Source: BAIKAL-G1 sp943370385
Lineage (GTDB): Bacteria; Cyanobacteriota; Cyanobacteriia; PCC-6307; Cyanobiaceae
DNA: 64,000 bases
NCBI GenBank assembly: GCA_943370385.1
Contig: CALRQT020000005.1
Location: 186,001-250,000, forward strand
Direction: 5' to 3'
The position numbers and the translations under genes were made by a program. This document shows, piece by piece, positions 1 through 8,162 of this stretch (its first letter is position 1; every line of letters starts with the position of its first letter). The notes under the pieces are model-generated. The model ran no database searches. It had not been told where the DNA came from and saw only the letters and a list, made by a program, of their open reading frames with translations.

Positions 1-867
1 GCCCTGCGGAGCCGCTGGCCGGGCCTATTTGGCGGCCTCAAACCCCAAGAGGTCCTGGCCGTGGCCGCCGGGGCCGGCCTGGCGGGCGGGTTCAATACCC
101 CCCTGATGGGGGTGGTCTTCATCGCTGAAGAGCTGATGAGCCGCTTCAATGCCACGTTGATCTGGCCGGCTCTTCTGGTCTGCGGCGCGGCTGCGGGCAT
201 CAGCAAGCTCGGCGGCCAGCCCATGTTTGCCCTAGGCCTGATCACCAATCAAACCGGCGAAATCGAGCAGTATCTCTGGGCGATTCCGATCGGCCTGCTC
301 GGGGGCCTCTTGGGCGGCCTCATGGGACGACTGCTTCTCCTGGTAACGGTCTGGGTTTCACCAATGGCCAAAAAACGCCCGATCATGATCGGCCTGGTGC
401 TGGGAGGGGTACTCAGCGCCATGGCCCTGGTCAGTGGGGGGGCCAGCGGTGGCGATGGCGAAGCCCTGATGTCCACCTGGATCCAGGACGAAGCAGCCTG
501 GCCAGGTCGGGGCCTCTCCACCCTGGTGGTGCGCCTAATCGGACCGGTGGTGGCCCTAGGCGCCTCGGTACCTGGGGGCCTCATCGATCCGGCCTTTGCG
601 CTCGGAGCCGTCTTTGGTCACGGCTTCATGCATCTGGTCGGCGGTTCGGCCGAACTGGGACTGGCCCTCGGCATGGCCGCGACCCTGGCTGGCATCTCCC
701 AGCTACCCGTGATGACCATCGCCTTTGCGATCCGTCTGGCTGGCGATCAGCAGTTAGGAGCGGGGCTCCTGATCGCTTCGGTGGTGGGGGCGATGGCGGG
801 GCGGCTCCTGCTGGATCGCCCCATTTACCACGCCCTAGCCGATCTTCAGAGGGCGCCGCGACGGTAA
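1..867 (+). CDS. ClC-family chloride channel/antiporter, 5'-truncated by the window
   Basis: The reading frame is open from base 1 to the TAA at 865-867, so the gene starts before the window and only its C-terminal ~288 residues are visible. Segments such as GGFNTPLMGVVFIAEEL and VPGGLIDPAFALGAVFGHG match the conserved ClC motifs around helices F and N (family GxFxP and GxxxP signatures). Several long hydrophobic helices are present, as expected for this inner-membrane anion channel or H+/Cl- exchanger. The N-terminal selectivity motifs and the gating glutamate lie outside the window, so channel versus exchanger cannot be decided. No C-terminal CBS domains are present. The 3' end overlaps the convergent psb30 gene by 22 bp. 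Confidence 0.9.
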   Translation, partial: ALRSRWPGLFGGLKPQEVLAVAAGAGLAGGFNTPLMGVVFIAEELMSRFNATLIWPALLVCGAAAGISKLGGQPMFALGLITNQTGEIEQYLWAIPIGLLGGLLGGLMGRLLLLVTVWVSPMAKKRPIMIGLVLGGVLSAMALVSGGASGGDGEALMSTWIQDEAAWPGRGLSTLVVRLIGPVVALGASVPGGLIDPAFALGAVFGHGFMHLVGGSAELGLALGMAATLAGISQLPVMTIAFAIRLAGDQQLGAGLLIASVVGAMAGRLLLDRPIYHALADLQRAPRR

Positions 868-953
868 AAGAGGATGAAGACCACGGCAGGGCCAGCCAGG
901 GTGATCAGGGCCAGGGCGGCGAAGTTGGCGATCAGATGAAAGTCGATTCCCAT
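846..953 (-). CDS. psb30: Photosystem II reaction-centre protein Psb30 (Ycf12)
   Basis: A 35-residue ORF reads MGIDFHLIANFAALALI and continues through TLAGPAVVFILFYRRGAL. It has a single transmembrane helix, a short N-terminus and a basic RR motif near the C-terminus. I recognise this as the Psb30/Ycf12 pattern of picocyanobacteria from memory. Psb30 is a one-helix subunit at the periphery of the photosystem II core in the thylakoid membrane. The ATG is at 953-951 and TGA at 848-846, so its last seven codons overlap the end of the convergent ClC gene. It is shorter than common ORF-calling cut-offs and easily missed. The main alternative is another one-helix photosystem protein. Confidence 0.85.
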   Translation of the reverse strand: MGIDFHLIANFAALALITLAGPAVVFILFYRRGAL

Positions 954-1027
954 GGTGAAGCGGCTCGGGGCTTGCAGGCTGCACCCGAGTTTAAGCGGCC
1001 TAGCTGACCGACCAGCCCCAGGCCCAA

Positions 1028-1058
1028 GCCCCCTGTGACCGCCCGTTACAGAGGGGGC
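1028..1058 (-). terminator. Terminator-like hairpin after the radical SAM gene
   Basis: On the minus strand GCCCCC pairs with GGGGGC, and TGT with ACA, around an ~11-nt loop with a small bulge. It lies 21-51 nt past the radical SAM stop and upstream of psb30. There is no strong U-tract (TTGGG follows), so it may act partly as a 3'-end stabiliser. Confidence 0.45.
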
Positions 1059-1078
1059 GTCGAACCCGATGGGTGCGA

Positions 1079-2703
1079 TTAAGGAGCAGGCGTTAATTGG
1101 CGAGCTGCGGCGATCAAGGCTGCCGGCTGGGGCTGGTCAACGCCCAGGAATTGGGAGCTGCGCAGCTGGGCTTCAATTTGGTCTTGAACAAGTTGTTGAT
1201 AGTCAATAAAGTGTTCATTAAGCATCAACAGCCACAGGTAGTTATCGAGGCCCCAGGGGTAGCGCCAGGCCATGGCAGCGAGCTGGCGCCAGAACAGCCA
1301 ACGGGTGTCGCGCCACAGGCCTTGACGCCAAATGAGAGTGAGCAGGCCGCGCACTAGGCCACTGCCCTGGGTCCAGGGGCGTGGCTGGTTGCGCTGGCCC
1401 CTGGAATGCTGGCGGCCCTCAGCCAATTTTCGGCTGTAGCGATAGACCCGGCGCATATAACGATGGGGGTCATAAAGGAGCCGGAAGGCCGATAAGAATT
1501 CCTGAGCGATCTCAGCCATGGGCCGGGTGGGGCGAAAGTTGAGCAGGTGGGTCTGCACACCTTGATCAAAGTCGTCTGCAGCCTCAATCAGGCGACCTTC
1601 CCGGGCCAATCGATGCCAAAGGGCCGTATGGGGAAAGGCCTGGAGAATGCCCACCATGGCCAGGGGAATGGCCGATTGCTCGACAAATTCGACGATGCGA
1701 GCCCCTGCCCCCGCCTGTTCCCCATCGAAACCAAGGATGAAGCACGCCATGACCTCCAAGCCTGAAGCGGTGATGGCCTGCACCGCCTCCACCAGGGGGG
1801 AGCGCATGTTCTGGTGTTTCTGGGCCCCAAGCAAGCTGGCCTGATCAGGGGTTTCAATGCCGAGAAAGACCCGGCGAAAACCACAGGCCGCCATCAGCTC
1901 CATCAGGGACGGATCGGCGGCTAGATCAATGGAAGCCTCGGTGGTAAAGACGAAGGGAAAATGTCTCCGCTGCTGCCAGGAGCGCAACTCTGGCAATAGC
2001 GCTTTGACATTGCGCTTATTGCCAATAAAGTTGTCATCAACCAGAAAAATCTCACCACGCCAACCAAGGGCATGAAGGGCCTCTAGTTCGGCTAAAAGTT
2101 GCTGCGGGGTCTTGGTACGGGGCTTACGGCCATACAAGACAATGATGTCGCAAAACTCACATTGAAAAGGGCAACCGCGCGAAAACTGCACAGCCATCAA
2201 GCTGTAAGCGCCCAGATCCAGCAAGTCAAAGCGTGGGATCGGGGAGAGGGCCACATCGGGCTTTTCGCCAGCGGCCGTAAACCGACCGCGGCTCTCGCCC
2301 CTGGCAAGCGCATGCAGGAACAGGGGTATCGTTAATTCCCCCTCATCGAAAATCAGAAATCAGCGGCTGACAACTCAGGGGCATCTGGCGAGGAGCTAAC
2401 AAAGGGACCGCCTACCGCCACTGGTAAATTGGCGGCCTTAGCCAACTGAATCTGTCGGGCGAGATCCTGCTTCTGGACCAGCATGGCCGAACAGATCACC
2501 AGGTCGGCCCAGGCCCATTCATCGCTAGTAACCTCACGACTATTGCAATCAATAAGCTTGAGGGCCCACTCCGCCGGCAGCAAAGCCGCCACGGTGATCA
2601 GGCCCAAGGGAGGTAGCAACACCTGGCGTCCGAGCAGCTCGAGCACGCCGTGGAAACTCCAATAGGTTTTTGGAAACCTGGGGTAAACCAACAGCACGTT
2701 CAT
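1079..2703 (-). pseudogene. B12-binding radical SAM protein, frameshifted
   Basis: Two minus-strand frames form one gene. The first (2703-2353) encodes a cobalamin-binding-like Rossmann domain starting MNVLLVYPRFPKTYW. The second (read from ~2355 to 1079) carries the radical SAM core with CPFQCEFCD, i.e. the CxxxCxxC cluster motif, followed by a C-terminal DUF4070-like region. The first frame ends at ADF then TGA (2355-2353). Reading on with one extra base gives LIFDEGELTIPLFLHALARG, the expected linker, so a single C is missing near 2355/2356. Together the parts would make ~541 residues, normal for the family. Such proteins use S-adenosylmethionine and often cobalamin; the substrate is unknown. 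A sequencing error is the alternative to true inactivation. Confidence 0.85.
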
Positions 2704-2926
2704 CGCAATCCCCTATCGCGAAGGTCCTGACATGGTCAATGCTGATCAGCAACCCAACAAGATCAATGGTCCAGCGCTGATTTACAGCAGAACAGCAGCT
2801 ACTGCCGCCATGGGCCATCGGGGCCAGAAGCAAGAAGCGACCAGAAGCACCAAGCCGTGGAAAAATAAAGTTGGCAGCAAGGAACGGAAAAGCCAGCCAT
2901 CAAGCGCTGTCAATCCATTGAAGCCA

Positions 2927-4111
2927 TCAAATCAGCAAACCGGCTAAGCGGTGAAGTTGCTGATCTGGGGAATCGGGGTCGCTAGCGATTGGGTTGTCAA
3001 AGAAATAATCCTGGCAAAGGTGGCGAAACAGGGCATTGACCTCGCTGCTGGCCTGGAAGGTGGAACTGCCGAACAGGGCCATCTCATCGGAATTGACGCG
3101 CACGACGCTATTTTTGGTAATGAAGGGATGATCCAACTGGTCGGAGAGCAACACGGGCTGAAAACGAAAATAGTTGGCGTCGCCAACTAGGGCCCGGCAG
3201 GTGTCATCGGCAAGGCGGGAACTGCCAACAAACATCATCTCAAGCAGGGGATTCCCCAAATTGCCGTTCCATTGCAAGGCCGAATGGTGGCGGGCCCTGG
3301 CGTAGTTAATTTCCGGTGGCATCTGGCCCGTGCCGAAGGAGGCCACAATCACGGGTTCCGTTGGATTTGGGGCCAGGGCAGGGTTGGTGAGGCGCTCAAT
3401 CACCGCGATCGAGGCAGGGTTGTTCGCTGCAATACCACCATCAATCAGGGGAATACCATCCCGGCTGGCGCAGCTATGGTCGAAGGAAAAATAGCTGCGA
3501 GATTGCTGCAATTGGGCAAAGAATGCCTGCGTATCTGGACCCTCCTGGAGCAAATGGGCTGGGAAACCTCCGGGATAGGCCGAAGAGGCCCGGCAGGCAT
3601 CGAAAATCTTGATCTTGCCATGGGATAGCTCATAACTACGGAATAACAGAGGTCGATTATTCCAAGGGTCATAGGCGGTGATTGCCAAGGCAGGACTAAG
3701 GCCACCCAGCCTCGTGTCCTTAACACAGGACTTCAAGACATGCTCGAGCTGCACACCATCAAAAAGTGGTCCGCTGGCACCTTTAACAAAGAGATCAGCC
3801 AAGGACTGGCTGGGAAATATCTTGGCACCAGCGTCGAGAAACAGATTGGCAACCTGCTGGCAGGTCATGCCCATCGAAAGGGATGCCGCAATCAAACTTC
3901 CAGTGGAGGTGCCAATCAGCAGATCAAAACATTGCAACACCGACCTTGGAGGAACACCCTTACTCAGGCATTGGGCATCAACGGCAACCTGCAACTCACA
4001 GAGCATCATCGCAGCAAGGTAACCGCGATAACCACCGCCATCAAGGCTAAGAATTTTGTAGGTCAAACGGACCCGAATGCACACTCTATTGACTGTAATA
4101 GAATTCCGCAT
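2927..4111 (-). CDS. Patatin-like phospholipase (CBASS CapV-like fold)
   Basis: The 394-residue protein has the full patatin signature: the oxyanion loop DGGGYRG at ~25-31, the nucleophile elbow GTSTG at ~68-72, and the aspartate motif DGGIAANNP at ~224-232. These make the Ser-Asp dyad of a lipid acyl hydrolase. It is a cytosolic or peripheral enzyme with no signal peptide. The ATG at 4111 is the first in frame; the family core starts at YKILSLDGGGYRG, so a slightly later start is possible. The related effector CapV in CBASS systems shares this fold, but no cyclic-nucleotide synthase lies beside it, so a housekeeping lipase role is just as likely. It is transcribed away from the facing exoprotein gene. 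Confidence 0.85.
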   Translation of the reverse strand: MRNSITVNRVCIRVRLTYKILSLDGGGYRGYLAAMMLCELQVAVDAQCLSKGVPPRSVLQCFDLLIGTSTGSLIAASLSMGMTCQQVANLFLDAGAKIFPSQSLADLFVKGASGPLFDGVQLEHVLKSCVKDTRLGGLSPALAITAYDPWNNRPLLFRSYELSHGKIKIFDACRASSAYPGGFPAHLLQEGPDTQAFFAQLQQSRSYFSFDHSCASRDGIPLIDGGIAANNPASIAVIERLTNPALAPNPTEPVIVASFGTGQMPPEINYARARHHSALQWNGNLGNPLLEMMFVGSSRLADDTCRALVGDANYFRFQPVLLSDQLDHPFITKNSVVRVNSDEMALFGSSTFQASSEVNALFRHLCQDYFFDNPIASDPDSPDQQLHRLAGLLI

Positions 4112-4384
4112 CTAAGCATGAGCCAAGACAACAGCGATTAGGCATCAGACACGCTTCCAAACAGACGCAAACATCAAAAGAGCTATAGGGCATCAAAAAG
4201 CAAACAGAGAACCTGGGGAGCATGGTGACGCAGATCAGCAGGACAATCAAAGCGAAACTACCAAGCAAGCAGCAATGAGCACTAACCTGATAAAAACGCT
4301 GGCGATACAATCGAAAGCGATACCAGCCAACTGGGGGAACTTGTAGGCCTGAAAAAGGACGGTCAGAGACTGTCGCTTGAAGGG

Positions 4385-6721
4385 GTGCTCACCGGCGCGG
4401 CCTTAGGACTGGCTGTACTATTCCTTCAGGCAGACTCTGTCGAAGCAGCCCAAGCCCCAGGGCAATGGCCTGGGGCCGGAGATAGTTGGCCCTGGGGCAT
4501 CGAGGGGGGCAGCAGGGACAGACCGACGGGGGGTTTCGGGAAAAGGGAAATCCGGGCGAGGCGTCATCATGGAACGGACGACCAGCAGCAGGCACAAACC
4601 GGTGAAGGGGGCGCCAACCTAAACTCCTATGGCTACTCCCATGCGGCAATTAAGTTACAACAGCTCATCGACACTTCTGGCCCTAGGGCCAAACAGTTAC
4701 CATTCAATGGGGAGCCATCAAATACCGCAGCAAGCGATACAGAGATAGGAGGCAATCAGGCAAGGAACAGGGAACTGGGTTCCTGGAATCGAGCCATTAA
4801 TAAGGATCCGGCCCTAACGCTGACGATCCGGGTATCAAACCAGGAAGAAGTGAGTAGTCGAAGCATAGAAGGGACCTCAGTCGTCCATTGCTCAGGAATC
4901 CAATTTGGCCTAGCAGATGGAATTATGGATCTAAGCCAGTCCACCATTTCCAACCTTCTAATCCAGTCGGATCAAGGCTTCCATGGGCAGGCCCTATCCG
5001 TTAACAACACTTCCGATCTATCCCATCACTCATCCAATGCAGCCCTCCTCAATGCCCTGGTGATCACGGGAGCAGAAACCGGCGCAACTTGGATTCAGGC
5101 CAATCAACTCCTAACCCTGGCTGCCCATAGCCCTGGAAGACTGCAGGTTGTCATCGATGCAGACCTGGCGGCGATGGAGGCAAGCCGGTTGATCGATCTG
5201 GGCGGAGATGACGTGGTCGACGTGGGAGCAAGCCAACAACTGAACTTCAGTGATGGCGCCATGGCGCGGCAGGAAGAGCTCCGTATCACCATAGACACCT
5301 ATGGCTTGGTGAACAGCGCTGTCGCCATGGGACCCGGCGACAACTGGATCTCGATCAACAGCACGATCGGGCCCTGGCAGCTAGATCTTGAAGGCTTGAT
5401 GGGACTACAAGCCGGTAACCAGGACTGGGTTCTGCAGATAGGGGCCCGGTCCATTGCCATGGAGAACAGCCAGCTCGATAGCGGCGCTGGTAATGACCAA
5501 GTGACGATTACGGCGGCCCTAGATCCATCAATATGGACTCAACTAAACGGATTAATCGGCAACCCAAAAGCCCAGGTTGAGCTAGAGCAGATCGCGGCTA
5601 TCGATTCAAGCATACTCTTGGGAGCTGGAGATGACAACCTCAAGCTAGATGGCGATGTTCGAGACAGCTTCATCGATTTAGGAACAGGCACAAATCAGTT
5701 GAGCTTTAGCAAAGGCGCACTTCATACGACCATCGTGATGGGAGATGGCTCGCTCAATCAGATCGACCTGGGTGACCAGCCCAACTCAATCAGATTAAAA
5801 GGAGGGGCATCACTGACCCTAACGGGGGGATCAACTGCCGATCATATTGAGCTGGGCAAAGCATCACTATCTGGCCTTCTAGATGGGGGAGGTGGCTTTG
5901 ATTCGTTCTCAACCACCAGCAACCAGGAGACTGGAAGCAGTGTACTGACGTTAGAGGGGCCGAATCACGCCAAGCTAGATAGACTCTCGATTCTCAACAT
6001 CGAGTCGATTCAATTAGGAGCTGGGGATGACCAGGTGAAGATGGCCTCCGGGGGATGGTTGACAGGCCAGCTCTCAGGCGGGGCTGGCCTAGACACTCTT
6101 GACTTCAGCGCCGATAGCTCACCGGTGACAGTAACGATTCAGCCTGGATCGATCAGCGAACCGGGCAAACCCAGCATGGGGATGATCGAGGGCTTTGAAC
6201 GGGTCCTGGGAGGACGGGGTGATGATCGATTTTACATCGACACGCTAACGAATACGGCTCCTGGATCAGGCGGGGTTGAGATCTGGGGCGGCCCAGGGAT
6301 CGATCAATTCCTATGGGACAGCCTGCAGCCATCCTGGACCCATGGCATGGACCCGAACAGCGGTCTGCCGAGCCTGGCGGATCTACAAGTAATCAACAGG
6401 GCGGAAGGGGGCATTGGCTTGAGTGATCAGATTGGCTGGACAACGGTGAATAGGGCTGATCCCAGCCTGGGGTGGGAATCGGTGCGTTTCTTGACCCCTT
6501 GCACAATTGAAGGACTTGGCGATAGCCAACTCTTGCCCATCGCCCCAATCGATCAGCTCCTGGCGGGCCAAGCCAGCCTAGGGCCACAAGCCATCCAGCA
6601 ACTAGCCATCGGCACCACAGCGACGGGCGCAGAACTCCTAGCCCTAGGACCCAAGGGCGAAAATGGGGTCATTGCCCATCTACCTGGTTTCTTCAACGGA
6701 TGCTGCGGGTCGATTCAATAA
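4385..6721 (+). CDS. RTX-like repeat exoprotein, probable type I secretion substrate
   Basis: About 778 residues, acidic and rich in Gly, Asp, Asn and Ser. It has scattered RTX-type nonapeptide-like motifs (GAGNDQV, LGAGDDNL, LGAGDDQV, GGRGDDRFY, GGPGIDQF) that would form calcium-binding beta-rolls. No classical Sec signal is evident. The N-terminus has a hydrophobic stretch, LTGAALGLAVLFLQADS. The start is uncertain: the first usable codon is GTG 4385, but the frame is open back to 4286 and the upstream text (LGELVGLKKDGQRLSLEG) looks coding. An ATG at 4275 in another frame would fit after a one-base shift. Its end overlaps the hlyD-like gene by 29 bp, and it faces the secretion operon, which would be its exporter. 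Confidence 0.65.
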   Translation: MLTGAALGLAVLFLQADSVEAAQAPGQWPGAGDSWPWGIEGGSRDRPTGGFGKREIRARRHHGTDDQQQAQTGEGGANLNSYGYSHAAIKLQQLIDTSGPRAKQLPFNGEPSNTAASDTEIGGNQARNRELGSWNRAINKDPALTLTIRVSNQEEVSSRSIEGTSVVHCSGIQFGLADGIMDLSQSTISNLLIQSDQGFHGQALSVNNTSDLSHHSSNAALLNALVITGAETGATWIQANQLLTLAAHSPGRLQVVIDADLAAMEASRLIDLGGDDVVDVGASQQLNFSDGAMARQEELRITIDTYGLVNSAVAMGPGDNWISINSTIGPWQLDLEGLMGLQAGNQDWVLQIGARSIAMENSQLDSGAGNDQVTITAALDPSIWTQLNGLIGNPKAQVELEQIAAIDSSILLGAGDDNLKLDGDVRDSFIDLGTGTNQLSFSKGALHTTIVMGDGSLNQIDLGDQPNSIRLKGGASLTLTGGSTADHIELGKASLSGLLDGGGGFDSFSTTSNQETGSSVLTLEGPNHAKLDRLSILNIESIQLGAGDDQVKMASGGWLTGQLSGGAGLDTLDFSADSSPVTVTIQPGSISEPGKPSMGMIEGFERVLGGRGDDRFYIDTLTNTAPGSGGVEIWGGPGIDQFLWDSLQPSWTHGMDPNSGLPSLADLQVINRAEGGIGLSDQIGWTTVNRADPSLGWESVRFLTPCTIEGLGDSQLLPIAPIDQLLAGQASLGPQAIQQLAIGTTATGAELLALGPKGENGVIAHLPGFFNGCCGSIQ

Positions 6722-8162
6722 AGCCACCGAAGCGATCACTGAGCAAAGAGATCACCGGCCGGGCACCCAATTGGATCAAGGCTGACACGGCCATCCCTGG
6801 ACGGAGGTCATAGCGGCGGCCTTGGCGTTCCAATTCACTGCGGTCCAATTGCACAATCGCAGGGAAATAGTCCTGGGGATTCTTGGGATCGGCGGGGAGC
6901 ACATCGGCCCCAACCCGCACCAGGCGGCCCTTGAGGGAGCCAAAATCCGTAAATGGGAAGGACGTGACCCGCACCTCCACGGGCATGCCCGGCGCTAGGA
7001 AGCCAATATCCCGGTTAGAAATGGCCAATTCCGCCTCCAAGGCCCGGTCGGGCACCAGTTTCAGCAAGGGCCCATTCATCTGCACCGTTTCAGCATTTTT
7101 TACCCGCAAATCAAAGACACGGCCCCGGCCCGGGGAACGCAAGTGGCTTAGCCGAATGCGCTCATTCAAATCCACCAGGCGGCTACTAAGATCGAGCAAC
7201 TGTTGACGGGCATTATCATAGAGGGGGTAAAGCTGCTTCGCATTGGCAGCCGTGATCTGCTGGCGGTTCAAGGCGCTTTCGGTGACCTTGCGGCGGCTGG
7301 CCTGAATTTCCTGTTCATTGCGGCGAATCGTGTTCAGCAGGTCGAGTTGACGTTCATTCTGGCGATCGAGCTCTAGCTGGGCCATGGCACCCTGCTTGAC
7401 GAGGGCTCGCATGCGCTTGGTGATGTTGTCATTAATCCGATATTTCTGGCGCAAGGTGCGCAGGTCACCGACCTGTTGCTTAAGGCTGATTAGGCTGCGC
7501 TGACGCTCCTGTTCGGCAAGCTTCTCGCGCAGGGCGGTCTCCCCCGTTTCCACCGACCATTCCCGCAGATCCGTAGCCCTGGCTGGGCCCGGACCAAGGA
7601 GTCCTAACTCGCGCCCCAAGAGGCGAACCTCCTTCTGCCACAGCTGTTGCATCGCCTGCAGGTCCCGGCGTTGGAGAAGCAGGGCACGGTCGTCGAGGGC
7701 TACAAGCAGTTGGCCCGGCTCGACCAACTCTCCCTCCTTCACGAACACCCGTTGGACCCGCCCGCCCAGGGAGGAACTGATGTCGATCACGCCCCCGATC
7801 GGTCGCAGCTTGCCATTGGCATTGATGGAGGTGTCCATGCGGGCCAGGGAGCCATACACCACCCCAAACCCGGTGAGGCCAATCAAGCTCCAGACAATCG
7901 CCCGACTCCAGCCCCGGGTGCTTCGGGGCAGGGTGGTGCGCCGCTGGCGATGGCCACGGGGCCGTTGGCTGCTGGCAGCCGATGGGGCCGCTGGCGGCTC
8001 AAGTCGATCGGGACCGGTCCCATGCCCATTCCCCTCGGCAGGAGGATGGAGAACTGCAGGCAAGGAAGCTCGGGCCCCGGTGCCAGATGGGGGCTGCCCA
8101 AAACGGGTTTCGGCCCGGCCCCCAGTCTCTGAATGGCCATTGCCGCCAGAACCTGGGGTCAT
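6693..8162 (-). CDS. HlyD-family periplasmic adaptor of a type I secretion system
   Basis: 489 residues. A low-complexity cytoplasmic N-terminus (~1-85) leads to one transmembrane helix (~88-105, IVWSLIGLTGFGVVYGS). Next come a lipoyl-like half-motif (VKEGELVEPGQLLVALDD), a long alpha-helical hairpin (~160-330) and a beta-barrel region (ELAISNRDIGFLAPGMPVEV). This is the membrane fusion protein order. It would bridge the ABC exporter to an outer-membrane TolC-type channel, which is not encoded here. Its ATG overlaps the stop of the ABC gene by 4 nt (ATGA), indicating translational coupling. Confidence 0.9.
   Translation of the reverse strand: MTPGSGGNGHSETGGRAETRFGQPPSGTGARASLPAVLHPPAEGNGHGTGPDRLEPPAAPSAASSQRPRGHRQRRTTLPRSTRGWSRAIVWSLIGLTGFGVVYGSLARMDTSINANGKLRPIGGVIDISSSLGGRVQRVFVKEGELVEPGQLLVALDDRALLLQRRDLQAMQQLWQKEVRLLGRELGLLGPGPARATDLREWSVETGETALREKLAEQERQRSLISLKQQVGDLRTLRQKYRINDNITKRMRALVKQGAMAQLELDRQNERQLDLLNTIRRNEQEIQASRRKVTESALNRQQITAANAKQLYPLYDNARQQLLDLSSRLVDLNERIRLSHLRSPGRGRVFDLRVKNAETVQMNGPLLKLVPDRALEAELAISNRDIGFLAPGMPVEVRVTSFPFTDFGSLKGRLVRVGADVLPADPKNPQDYFPAIVQLDRSELERQGRRYDLRPGMAVSALIQLGARPVISLLSDRFGGFIESTRSIR

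Noticed and set aside
2927..4111. CBASS effector reading of the patatin gene
   Set aside because: No cyclic-nucleotide synthase, HORMA/Trip13 or ubiquitin-like genes are adjacent, so only the lipase family can be stated.
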